This document shows positions 18,559 to 26,641 of a stretch of DNA of 64,000 bases, piece after piece. The DNA lies in contig AP024890.1 in assembly GCA_024347015.1 (NCBI GenBank), positions 1 through 64,000 on the forward strand, in the 5' to 3' direction. The DNA is from Vibrio pectenicida (GTDB lineage Bacteria; Pseudomonadota; Gammaproteobacteria; Enterobacterales; Vibrionaceae). The position numbers were made by a program, and so were the translations under genes. Each line of letters opens with the position of its first letter. Position 1 is the first letter of the stretch. A model generated the notes under the pieces. The model saw nothing but the letters and a program-made list of their open reading frames with translations. It did not search any database and had not been told where the DNA came from.

Positions 18559-18918
18559 ATGTACAAAGAATTAACTGAAAAACTCGATCAAATCGGATTT
18601 ACCTATGATAAAAATGAGCTGCATCATAAAGTAGAACAAGCAGAAAAGCATGCGGTTGCGCAAGCATTAATCAAGAAAGCTAAAGAAATATCATTTGCAC
18701 TGGAGTCAAACCAAGCAAAATCAGTTATTGCAGCACTCAGTGAAACTTTCGCACCTGATTGCCAAGCAGCTGAGAGTGCTCTTTTACACTACAGCCAACT
18801 CAATGATAAAGACCAACTTGAGTATAGAGAACAGCTTTACACACAATTTATCCGTCATACATCCGTTTTTGATACTGTTATGCAACTTAATGGAGAGCAT
18901 GCTAGACGTTGGTTCTAA
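18559..18918 (+). CDS. Hypothetical helical protein, 119 residues
   Basis: A charged, predicted all-helical protein (ELTEKLDQIGF; HHKVEQAEKHAVAQALIKKA) without signal or membrane segments. An inverted repeat lies just past the stop. It may form a unit with the 84-residue gene upstream. Family not recognised. Confidence 0.65.
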   Translation: MYKELTEKLDQIGFTYDKNELHHKVEQAEKHAVAQALIKKAKEISFALESNQAKSVIAALSETFAPDCQAAESALLHYSQLNDKDQLEYREQLYTQFIRHTSVFDTVMQLNGEHARRWF

Positions 18919-18925
18919 ATCATGG

Positions 18926-18957
18926 ATCCAGCAATAAATCAATACCTGTTGCTGGAT
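18926..18957. terminator. Hairpin between convergent genes
   Basis: ATCCAGCAA (18926-18934) pairs with TTGCTGGAT (18949-18957), located between the stop of the 119-residue gene and the stop of the SgrR-domain gene. The T tract is poor on both sides. Confidence 0.5.
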
Positions 18958-18969
18958 TTACAACGAAAT

Positions 18970-19323
18970 TTATACACATTTCAGCCCCATCGCACGTGTC
19001 AATGCTTTTACAGCTGTTTCTCGATATTGCTCAATTAATTTAGAAATAAGACTAAAACGCTCTTCACGCAATTCTTTAACCATAGTTTGATAAAGTGCAT
19101 CATCTACAGATGTCCGGATCTTTAATATACTCGTCTGACCTCGACCAACAGCTGGCTGCCATTCAATCCAACCCAAAGCAACTAAACGCTTTATTATTAA
19201 CGCCACATTTCGTCTGGAAGACGCTAATGCACCAGCCAAATCTTCAACAAGGACGTTATAAGTATGATTGCATTCATAAGCCTTTAGAAGCTGATTAAGC
19301 CTCCGAATATTAGTTTCTGCCAT
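18970..19323 (-). CDS. Stand-alone SgrR-type N-terminal DNA-binding protein
   Basis: 117 residues from the ATG at 19323 (GAGAG upstream; a TTG at 19344 is the outer alternative). The whole protein resembles only the N-terminal winged-helix domain of SgrR: SSRRNVALIIKRL for the recognition helix and GWIEWQPAVGRGQTS for the wing, with a helical tail to the stop. Full SgrR proteins (~550 residues) carry a large solute-binding domain behind this, which is absent here and not found in other frames downstream. SgrR senses sugar-phosphate stress and activates the divergent sRNA gene sgrS in enterics. Here too an orphan sRNA-like unit lies divergently upstream. Confidence 0.72.
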   Translation of the reverse strand: MAETNIRRLNQLLKAYECNHTYNVLVEDLAGALASSRRNVALIIKRLVALGWIEWQPAVGRGQTSILKIRTSVDDALYQTMVKELREERFSLISKLIEQYRETAVKALTRAMGLKCV

Positions 19324-19515
19324 AGTTAGTTTCTCTCTTTTCAATTTAAGTCGTAGAAATTGAACGCAGTCTCAACAAACGCTCGATGACTTCCTTACGA
19401 GTCCTAGGGCATTTCCTTTCGTCCTACAATGCTAAAGAAGTTGTTACTTTCCCATTCACAAATTATTAATAAATATTTGAGTCAAAAACGCGTAAAACGC
19501 CTAATAAACTCTACC

Positions 19516-19544
19516 TGTTTAGGCTAATTAATAAGATCTATAAT
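19516..19544 (+). promoter_or_regulatory. Promoter for the orphan transcript
   Basis: A perfect -10 (TATAAT, 19539-19544) is preceded 17 bases upstream by TGTTTA, a weak -35, as expected for an activated promoter. A short dyad built from GCCTAAT and AGGCTAAT surrounds the -35 region. No ORF starts downstream before the terminator at 19655. Confidence 0.55.
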
Positions 19545-19550
19545 AGCTAA

Positions 19551-19688
19551 GCTGATTCAGTCTAGTGGCCTTTTTGCCAGTATATTTGAATCCTCACCAA
19601 TAGCTAGAAATTGGCTATTTTGCGGGTTATTCCTGTCTACATCCGCGTAATTTCCCTCAGATATAAATTCATATCTGAGGTTTTTTTT
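19551..19688 (+). ncRNA. Candidate small regulatory RNA (~138 nt)
   Basis: The unit lies between a TATAAT box and a strong terminator. It contains no ATG, so it cannot encode an SgrT-like peptide by a normal start. It holds internal hairpins (TGGC-TTTTT-GCCA near 19566; CCAAT/ATTGG and AATAGC/GCTATT near 19600-19620) and an unpaired stretch around 19636-19654 that could act as a seed. It is divergent from the SgrR-like regulator, echoing sgrR/sgrS. No sequence similarity to SgrS is claimed. The exact 5' end is estimated. Confidence 0.55.
19655..19688 (+). terminator. Strong rho-independent terminator with no upstream ORF
   Basis: CCTCAGATAT (19655-19664) and ATATCTGAGG (19671-19680) form a perfect 10-bp stem with a 6-base loop, followed by eight T residues (19681-19688). 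The nearest plus-strand gene ends over 700 bases upstream and behind a converging gene, so it must end a separate transcript. Confidence 0.92.
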
Positions 19689-19712
19689 GTTTAAAATCGA
19701 ATACTTAATCAA

Positions 19713-19877
19713 TTACATGCAAGGGTTTCGATGAGGATAATATTGAAATTGCTGATAACGCAGTGCCTCTTTGCACAGCGACTGCCCATCTAATAAACTC
19801 TCAACAATTAGAAAGAAAAATACATAAAAGCCTAATGTGACTAGCACAGTAAGGCATAACGGGACAAACAACTTCAT
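19713..19877 (-). CDS. Small single-pass membrane protein, 54 residues
   Basis: The frame encodes MKLFVPLCLTVLVTLGFYVF and further hydrophobic residues, giving one N-terminal transmembrane helix (~3-27), then a short polar tail ending HRNPCM with two cysteines. It follows the periplasmic peroxiredoxin gene by 72 bases, beyond a strong hairpin. The Shine-Dalgarno is weak. Composition (hydrophobic block then polar tail) argues for a real small membrane protein. Family not recognised. Confidence 0.5.
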   Translation of the reverse strand: MKLFVPLCLTVLVTLGFYVFFFLIVESLLDGQSLCKEALRYQQFQYYPHRNPCM

Positions 19878-19907
19878 AAGCTTTTAATACAATGCTATGT
19901 AAATGCA

Positions 19908-19936
19908 ACACCAAACACTTACTAAGTGTTTGGTGT
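19908..19936 (-). terminator. Very stable inverted repeat after the peroxiredoxin operon
   Basis: A near-continuous perfect dyad has arms 19908-19921 (ACACCAAACACTTA) and 19923-19936 around one base, 13 bases past the stop of the periplasmic Tpx-like gene. It lacks a clean T tract on the minus strand (TGCATTTACAT follows). It may be a terminator or an mRNA 3'-stabilising stem. Confidence 0.6.
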
Positions 19937-19949
19937 ATAGTGTAGACTC

Positions 19950-20555
19950 TTATAGGTTATGTTTAGCAATAGCCATCGCAGCTTGTAAATCTGGAAGCTG
20001 AGTTAGCTCAGGAACACGCTGGATATAAAGAATACGGTCATCTTTACCGACTACTATAACAGCGCGAGAAAGCAAACCCAGTCCTTCTATGTGAGCACCA
20101 GTCTGCTGACCAAACTCGTGTTTAGAAGAGTCAGACAGAAATGCTACATTTTGACTCAATTTTTGGTCTGCAACAAATCGAGCTTGAGCGAAGGGAGTAT
20201 CAGCACTTACATTAATGAATTCGATTTTCCCATCAGTGGCATTCTCTTTAGCCATTTGATCAAACGCTAAAGCTTGCTCAACACACACTGGCGTATCAAC
20301 AGAGACCAAGACATTATAAATACGAACTTTTCCGCTACCTTGGGTTTTAACCTTATCTAAAGTTGAGGTTGAAAGCGTCATTGGTGGAATAATATCGCCT
20401 TTCTTTAACGTCTTACCACCTAGGTTAAATGTAGTACTGTACTCCAAAGTAACACTTTGATGTTCACCTAAACCTGCAGACTTATCCGTCACTTCAAATC
20501 CTGCCAGAACCCATGTGGAAGTGACCATGGTTAGTAAAACTAACGTACGTTTCAT
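19950..20555 (-). CDS. Periplasmic Tpx-like peroxiredoxin
   Basis: 201 residues with a signal peptide (1-~18, TSTWVLA). A thioredoxin-fold peroxiredoxin of the Tpx/AhpC-TSA group follows. The peroxidatic motif VSVDTPVCVEQA holds the only cysteine of the mature part. At the place of the Tpx resolving Cys (RFC in E. coli Tpx) it has RFV. It overlaps the tpx stop/start by 4 bases (ATGA), so it is co-translated with its cytosolic paralogue. It probably reduces peroxides in the periplasm through a 1-Cys mechanism and needs an external thiol partner. Confidence 0.8.
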   Translation of the reverse strand: MKRTLVLLTMVTSTWVLAGFEVTDKSAGLGEHQSVTLEYSTTFNLGGKTLKKGDIIPPMTLSTSTLDKVKTQGSGKVRIYNVLVSVDTPVCVEQALAFDQMAKENATDGKIEFINVSADTPFAQARFVADQKLSQNVAFLSDSSKHEFGQQTGAHIEGLGLLSRAVIVVGKDDRILYIQRVPELTQLPDLQAAMAIAKHNL

Positions 20556-21061
20556 AATGATACTCCCTTTACTACTGCGATAGCCTGTTGGTAGTTTGGT
20601 TCATCTGCAATTTCACTCACTAGCTGAGAATGTAGAACCTTACGATCCTCATCTAATACAATCACTGCACGTGTAGCGAGGCCACGTAAAGCACCATCTG
20701 AAATAGCAACTCCATGATCCAATGCAAAGGTTGGAGAACGGAAAAACGATGCAATAGAAACATGTTGAAGATTATGTTTTTCAACAAAACGAGCCAATGC
20801 GAAAGGTAGATCTGCCGACACACAAAGTACAACTGTATTATCAAGCTTTTTCGCTACCTCATTAAATGCACGTACACTGTTAGCACACGTTGGCGTATCA
20901 ACACTTGGAAAAATGTTGAGAAGCAATTTTTTACCTGTAAAAGATTCAGGACTGATATCAGCTAAAGATTGATCACATAGGGTGAAACTGGGAGCTATTT
21001 GGCCTGCTTGTGGTAGTTCACCAGATAGTTCAACAGGATTTCCTAAAAATGTGACTGACAT
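20552..21061 (-). CDS. tpx: Thiol peroxidase (Tpx)
   Basis: 169 residues, the usual Tpx length. It shows FLGNPVELSGELPQAGQIAP at the start, the peroxidatic Cys59 in FPSVDTPTCA, and VLCVSADLPFALARFVEKH. In E. coli Tpx the resolving Cys95 lies in RFC; here that residue is Val. Cys80 (equivalent to the non-catalytic C82) remains. It is a cytosolic thioredoxin-dependent peroxidase by family, perhaps working as 1-Cys here. It is first in a two-gene operon. The 503 bases upstream (21062-21564) hold no gene; only the expected promoter region. Confidence 0.85.
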   Translation of the reverse strand: MSVTFLGNPVELSGELPQAGQIAPSFTLCDQSLADISPESFTGKKLLLNIFPSVDTPTCANSVRAFNEVAKKLDNTVVLCVSADLPFALARFVEKHNLQHVSIASFFRSPTFALDHGVAISDGALRGLATRAVIVLDEDRKVLHSQLVSEIADEPNYQQAIAVVKGVSL

Positions 21062-21564
21062 AGTTACCTCATTTATGTTATGCAGATTGATGCGTTTATT
21101 AATTTATTCCCAATTGAAAAGGCAACTTTGATACTTGGATAAAAGTTAATCTACTAGGTTGCCCTATCAACAACTTAGTCATGATGCCAATGGACTAGCC
21201 AAACACACAATGAAGTTATAACAACCTTTATGAATCAGACAGTAAAAAATCAAATCATTGAATTTAAAGAATAAATAAAATATTTAATTTATATCCATAT
21301 AGGTTATTTACACTAAACTAGGCAAAAAAATGTTAAATATTAAGTTAATTGGCAGCTGGTATGGGCTAGAAATTAGTGCGTTGTAAACACTATTTAGGTA
21401 GGAAAAGTGATAGGTGGATAATTGATAAATATCGATTGCCGCCAACTAAAAACACCCAAGACAGGCTAATTTTTGCGCAAATTACACCTCAAACTTAACA
21501 AAAAGGGTGAGCTGGAAAAATTGTTAAAGTTGGTGGCAGAATAACAGTGTTAAGGACTCCTTAG

Positions 21565-22047
21565 CTACTGCCTACGAACAATGCACTTAACTCCACCATC
21601 TAACAGTTTTGTGTAGCAAACCACTTTACCTTCCCTATAAATAACTTGAAGCTTTTCTTCACTAATGCGCCGTAAATTATGAGCTTCAATCTCCGTGATA
21701 CTATTTCGGTCAAGCTCTCCATCAGAAAAGGTAAAATCACTAAACTGAATCAAAGCATGATCATAAAACTGGGTATAATAGCTAAAATATATCCCCTTCG
21801 GCTCACCATATATTTTTCTGCTCGTATGCGATTTCTGGTTAAAAAACAACCTATAATTGACAGTGTGGTAATCTTCACTAAACAATACGTCCCCATCAAG
21901 GCTAAAGCTCAGGTTGTTACTGTAATAAAGTAAGCTATGTTTACCATCCATAATTTCAGGCGAATCACGAAATTTCAAACCGAAGTTTGATACTGTCGCA
22001 ATTACCGTCAAACAAAACAGTGTTTTGAGAACATTATCGACAGACAT
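21565..22047 (-). CDS. ToxS/VtrC-like membrane-anchored periplasmic partner
   Basis: 160 residues from the ATG at 22047, which overlaps the end of the ToxR-like gene by 14 bases (a GTG at 22050 is possible). An N-terminal TM helix covers ~7-24. A beta-rich periplasmic domain follows, with a C-terminal pair of cysteines (KVVCYTKLLDGGVKC). No sequence identity to ToxS is obvious. Topology, size and overlapping position match the accessory proteins ToxS, TcpH and VtrC, which sit with and protect or gate their regulator. Assignment is by analogy. Confidence 0.6.
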   Translation of the reverse strand: MSVDNVLKTLFCLTVIATVSNFGLKFRDSPEIMDGKHSLLYYSNNLSFSLDGDVLFSEDYHTVNYRLFFNQKSHTSRKIYGEPKGIYFSYYTQFYDHALIQFSDFTFSDGELDRNSITEIEAHNLRRISEEKLQVIYREGKVVCYTKLLDGGVKCIVRRQ

Positions 22048-22828
22048 CACGCACCGTTTCTCCAATAAAATAAAAATTCTCCCGAAGTGAGAAATTTAAA
22101 TTTTTCACCTGCTGGTCACCATTCGTTTCGGAACGATAGATACAGGAAAGATAATAGTGACTAACACCTGTAGAAACTAAAAGTTCGGTCACAGGAGAAT
22201 CACTTAAGTGATTACTATTTTCACTTAAGTATAGATACATGGCTTTACTCGCCTTATTATCAAAGTAGAAAAAGCTCCGATTACCTTGTTTCGTCTTTAT
22301 CCATGTATCTAAAGGGACATTCCATGAAAAAGTCCAGCGATGAATGGCAGCTGCACTTTGAAATAACAATACGATAGCCAAAACTAACGCAAGCAATAAC
22401 TTAAATTGTTGACGATAACTATACTCGTTAACATCTTCAAATTCCGTTTCAGGTTCTGATTGTATTGAGATTGAGGCTACAGGCCTTTCATTCAGTGTCT
22501 GCTTAATGTCGGCCAGCTCTACTACATTTTCAAACAGCATATAACCATGAGATGGAACTGTTTTGATAAATTTTTGCTCTTTACCACTATCGCCAAGTGC
22601 GACACGAAGTTGGGCAATACACTGAGTTAAACTGTTTTCAGAGACAACTCGTTCTCCCCACACTTTTTCAAATAACTCTCTCTTGGATACAACCTGCCCT
22701 TGCTGAGCAATTAAAATCTCCAGCACACGACATTCTGTCCCCTTGAGCTTTGTTGCACTCCGAGTTTTAACATGGACCAGTTGCTCTCGAGCAAGAGGAT
22801 ACAACTGCCATAAAGATTCATAATTCAT
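22034..22828 (-). CDS. ToxR-like transmembrane winged-helix regulator
   Basis: 264 residues. A cytoplasmic OmpR-type winged helix (~15-105) shows LKGTECRVLEILI, VSENSLTQCIAQLRVALGD and KTVPSHGYML. A linker and one TM helix (~143-162, LLLALVLAIVLLFQSA) follow, then a ~100-residue periplasmic domain with two cysteines (YYLSCIYRS and the near-terminal DVCR) that could form a disulfide as in ToxR. The gene overlaps its downstream partner. The class (ToxR, CadC, TcpP, VtrA, TfoS) senses signals such as bile, pH or chitin without phosphorylation; the signal here is unknown. Confidence 0.82.
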   Translation of the reverse strand: MNYESLWQLYPLAREQLVHVKTRSATKLKGTECRVLEILIAQQGQVVSKRELFEKVWGERVVSENSLTQCIAQLRVALGDSGKEQKFIKTVPSHGYMLFENVVELADIKQTLNERPVASISIQSEPETEFEDVNEYSYRQQFKLLLALVLAIVLLFQSAAAIHRWTFSWNVPLDTWIKTKQGNRSFFYFDNKASKAMYLYLSENSNHLSDSPVTELLVSTGVSHYYLSCIYRSETNGDQQVKNLNFSLRENFYFIGETVRDVCR

Positions 22829-23517
22829 AAACGCTTAATTAAGTATTTCAACAAAATCTCAGGCTATAAACCTAAAGCCCCTGCCTTCCTTAAGCTTAGC
22901 CGTTGTTGGCCTTTATACTCCATATTTTGGAATATGACATCACTCCTTCTTGGAGCAACGTAATTGAAAAAGACAAATCAGGAGTAGTAAGAATTACCTC
23001 CTGCGACAAGCCTGTATGCCATAGATTGTCTTGATGGAGCAAGTTTATCTTAGCCACTTTGCAACGTACGATACTGATTAATATTATAAAAAACAATAGT
23101 GAAATATTACAGTTTGTTATAAACAACTGGGGACTATACACCTGGTAGAGCAATCACACATATGCTCTATAGTACCCATACATAATACAAGTAATCCACA
23201 ACATATGTTTAAAAATATCTTTATTATTAAATAACATAGAGCAGATAAATGTAAAAATATGTTTAGATTAAACTAGTTGCGAAACTATGAATATTTTTTT
23301 AGGGAATCGATCCCAAATTAAATCCCTGCGCGAGCTAAAAAAAAAGAGGTAAGACCAATTTTTAACACTTTTCAACTGAAAGTAGATTAAATACTTTGAA
23401 TTTAAATTATTTATAAAATCGCTGACTTAGGACATCGGTATTCTAAAAGCAAATCTGTAGATAACTGAAAATCATGCAGACAAAGCACATGGCTTTAATA
23501 CCTTGTTTTTAACATTC
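22829..23517. other. Gene-free AT-rich interval
   Basis: Between the ToxR-like gene and the RND gene I find no supportable gene. A minus-strand frame at 22896-23153 has a TTG start, no ribosome site and no recognisable features. The stretch must hold the promoter of the ToxR-like gene and the 3' end of the RND operon; no clear terminator is visible. Confidence 0.5.
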
Positions 23518-26500
23518 CTAACGAAACAACTTTTGCCTTATTAATCGATAGTTTAATCTTTGAGTCATGCCTTGTAGATCTCCTAAAATCAAGTACAAAC
23601 AAGGAACTAAAATCAACGTCAACATTGTAGCAAATAAAACTGCAAAGCCTAAAGCTACAGCCATAGGAATAACAAACCTAGCTTGTAAACTGGTCTCAAA
23701 CATGATGGGTAAGACTCCAGCAAAAGTAGTCATTGATGTTAAAACAATAGCCCGAAATCTAGCGCAACCAGCCTCTATAACGGCTTCTTTGATTGAAAAA
23801 CCTTTAGTTCTAACTTGGTTCACGTAATCTGTCATGATTAAAGAATCATTGACTACCACACCTGCCGCAGCAATAAGCCCAAACGTTGACATCATACTCA
23901 AATCAATACCAAACCAATAATGTCCCCAAATAGCACCAGTAAGACTGAATGGAATGACCGACATAATGATTAAAGGCTGGGTATAACTCTTGAGTGGAAC
24001 CGCAAGTAGTATATAAACAATGATCATACCTGCCACAAAGAAAATTATTTGCTCATCCTGCTGTGCTTGCTGTTCTTCAATTGAACCGCCTAGTTGACTT
24101 TTAACTCCAATGTATTGAGCTAAAATACTTGGCAAAATCAATTCATTCACCTGAGCAACAACTTCATCGGGTTCAACTAGCTCCTCATCAATGGAACCAT
24201 ACACATAAACACTTCGAAAGCCACCTTCACGGCGTATACTGCTAATACCTGGCTGCTGGACAATATTCACCACATCCCCCAACATCACCTTTTGTCCCTC
24301 AGGCGTAGTGATCAAAGCGTAGCGTAATGAGGCGAATGCTTCTCTTGTTAACTTAGGGTAACGAACCATCACTCTGATTTCCTCTCCTTCTCTTATCAAA
24401 CGCTGTGCTTCACCACCATAAAAACTTCCACCAACCTGTGCACCAATATCAGATAAGCTAATACCTAAGTCATAAGCAATAGGCTTAAGTGAGAGGAGTA
24501 TTTCTTTACTTCCAGCGTCCATTGATGACGAAATATCAAATAGCCCTTCTTGCTGCTTCAGATCCAAAATTAGCGCCCTACCAGCCCCATTAAGCGTCTC
24601 TATATCTGATCCATACAGCAAAAAACCAAATTCATCGCCTTTACCACTATCATTAACATTATCTGACACAGTCAGCATTTTTTTGCCGGGAATACTTGGT
24701 ATTGCCTCACGCCATCGGCGGGCTAGTTCAAAGGTATTAAATGGACGTTTTTCTTCATCAACAAGTGCAATCACCATTAGGCCTTCCTTCCGCCCTTGAT
24801 TAAATGTGAGTATGTCTCGAATCATCTTTTGTCCCGTGTGCTGCTCAATTTGTTGATCAACATATAGCACGGTACTTTCAATTGCTTTGAGTGCCTCAAT
24901 TGTCTGTTCACTCGACACATTATCATTCATAATGAGTTTTATCGTCGGAAAATCGTGAGGAACTTTAGGGGAAGGTATAATACGCACATGATCGCTCATA
25001 ACTAAAGCAATACTCACCACCAATATAGCAATAAAACTTGCCAGTACGCTCCAGCGCCAATAGGTACAAAAGGTTACACAACGACGGTATGGACCATTAA
25101 CGAAGTTAAAAAAGCCACGGTTAAATCGGTCTCGCCAACTACCCTTTTTAATCGGTTTAAACGTTGAATGGGCCAAATGTGAAGGCAAAATCAACTTGGA
25201 TTCAATTAGACTAAAAATCAAGCAAAGAATGACAATGGAGGCAATACCAAAAAAGAAAGCACTTTCAATACCTTTTGACAAAAGGAAAGGTGCAAAAACA
25301 GCGATTGTTGTCAGGACTCCAAATGTCGCAGGTGTCGCTACCCTTAATGTACCCTCTACAACACTATTGATACCACTGCCTTGCTTCTCTATTTCAGTGT
25401 ATGCACTTTCGCCAATAACAATGGCATCATCAACAACGATGCCCAGCACCATAATAAAGGCAAATAATGATACGATATTAATACTCACACCTACCAATGG
25501 CATAAGCATAACGGCTCCCAAAAAGCAGACTGGTAAACCAATCATCACCCACATTGCAAGTTTAACGCGCAAAAATAAACTCAGCATCAAGGCTACAAGT
25601 ACAGCACCTTGCAATAAATTCTTTAGCATCATGTCAAGACGAGCATTTAAATAATAAGTCATATCAACCAGTGTCTTTATCTTGAGATCTACCGGAAGTT
25701 GAGGGTTCTTTTGCTCAATATAAGCTTTGACAGATTCAGCAACTGTCACCATGTTTTGATCTTTGGTTGCTTTGACAGAAAGATAAATTGCGTTTTGTCC
25801 AGAGTATTTAAAATAACGTTCTTCTTCGGTAAAGCCATCCTTAATCTTGGCAATATCTTGCAGTAATACCATGCTCCCATTCGCACCAATCTTAACGGGT
25901 ATATATCGAAATTCTTCACCATTGTAATATTGGTTTTCAATCCTAACCGATATCAGCCCTCCATCCGTTCTAACTTCACCTGCTGAATAATTGGCAGAAT
26001 ATTGTTGGATGGCCTTGCTAATGTCCGTCAATGTCAGGTTATACTTACGCAGCATTTCCGGCGCGACTTCAATACCAATTTCATATTCCGGTGCACTCAA
26101 ATCAACCAGAGCAACATTGTTTAATTGCAACAGTTCATCTTCAATTTGCTTAGCTATGGGTTTAAGTTCCAATAACGAACGATCGCCGACTAAAACCATT
26201 TCGATAACATCTTGCTGAAATTCATATTGAAAAACTTGAATAGGCTCCATATCTAGCGGAAAATTGGATATCGAGTCTACCTTTTGTTGAACCTTAACAA
26301 GAACATCTTCTATTTTACGATCTACGTCCACTTCTATCTCAATAGAGCCGCTACCTCGAAAAACAGTTGTTACCGCTTTTTTTATTCCAGATACATTTTT
26401 CAAAGACTCTTCTATTTTTATCAGAATGCTCTCTTCGATCTCTTGAGGAGAAGCCCCTGGATACTGAACATTGACGTAAATATAGTTAACCTCAAGGTTG

Positions 26501-26631
26501 GGAAACATTTGTCTTTGAATAAAGAAAAAACTCACAGTGCCCACTATCAAAACGAACACCATTATAAGATTTGCGGCCACAGGGTTGTGGGCAAAATAGG
26601 CAATTAATCCTTTAGATTTGATATCATCCAT
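23518..26631 (-). CDS. RND-family efflux pump inner-membrane subunit
   Basis: 1037 residues from the ATG at 26631 (GGGTGGGC upstream, 11 bases after the adaptor stop). Typical RND layout: a first TM (~20-40), a large periplasmic loop with YPGASPQEIEESI, and a TM bundle with GIVVDDAIVIGE, whose paired Asp residues relay protons. A second half repeats the plan (GVVVNDSLIMTDYVN). It belongs to the HAE1 hydrophobe/amphiphile group, but of the branch unlike AcrB. It expels drugs, bile salts or metabolites by proton (or sodium) exchange with the adaptor and an outer-membrane TolC encoded elsewhere. Confidence 0.92.
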   Translation of the reverse strand: MDDIKSKGLIAYFAHNPVAANLIMVFVLIVGTVSFFFIQRQMFPNLEVNYIYVNVQYPGASPQEIEESILIKIEESLKNVSGIKKAVTTVFRGSGSIEIEVDVDRKIEDVLVKVQQKVDSISNFPLDMEPIQVFQYEFQQDVIEMVLVGDRSLLELKPIAKQIEDELLQLNNVALVDLSAPEYEIGIEVAPEMLRKYNLTLTDISKAIQQYSANYSAGEVRTDGGLISVRIENQYYNGEEFRYIPVKIGANGSMVLLQDIAKIKDGFTEEERYFKYSGQNAIYLSVKATKDQNMVTVAESVKAYIEQKNPQLPVDLKIKTLVDMTYYLNARLDMMLKNLLQGAVLVALMLSLFLRVKLAMWVMIGLPVCFLGAVMLMPLVGVSINIVSLFAFIMVLGIVVDDAIVIGESAYTEIEKQGSGINSVVEGTLRVATPATFGVLTTIAVFAPFLLSKGIESAFFFGIASIVILCLIFSLIESKLILPSHLAHSTFKPIKKGSWRDRFNRGFFNFVNGPYRRCVTFCTYWRWSVLASFIAILVVSIALVMSDHVRIIPSPKVPHDFPTIKLIMNDNVSSEQTIEALKAIESTVLYVDQQIEQHTGQKMIRDILTFNQGRKEGLMVIALVDEEKRPFNTFELARRWREAIPSIPGKKMLTVSDNVNDSGKGDEFGFLLYGSDIETLNGAGRALILDLKQQEGLFDISSSMDAGSKEILLSLKPIAYDLGISLSDIGAQVGGSFYGGEAQRLIREGEEIRVMVRYPKLTREAFASLRYALITTPEGQKVMLGDVVNIVQQPGISSIRREGGFRSVYVYGSIDEELVEPDEVVAQVNELILPSILAQYIGVKSQLGGSIEEQQAQQDEQIIFFVAGMIIVYILLAVPLKSYTQPLIIMSVIPFSLTGAIWGHYWFGIDLSMMSTFGLIAAAGVVVNDSLIMTDYVNQVRTKGFSIKEAVIEAGCARFRAIVLTSMTTFAGVLPIMFETSLQARFVIPMAVALGFAVLFATMLTLILVPCLYLILGDLQGMTQRLNYRLIRQKLFR

Positions 26632-26641
26632 GCTGCCCACC

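Noticed and set aside
22896..23153. 85-codon minus-strand ORF upstream of the ToxR-like gene
   Set aside because: TTG start, no ribosome site, composition of an AT-rich random frame; no family features.
25196..25654. 152-codon plus-strand ORF
   Set aside because: Antisense to the conserved RND membrane region; shadow of that gene.
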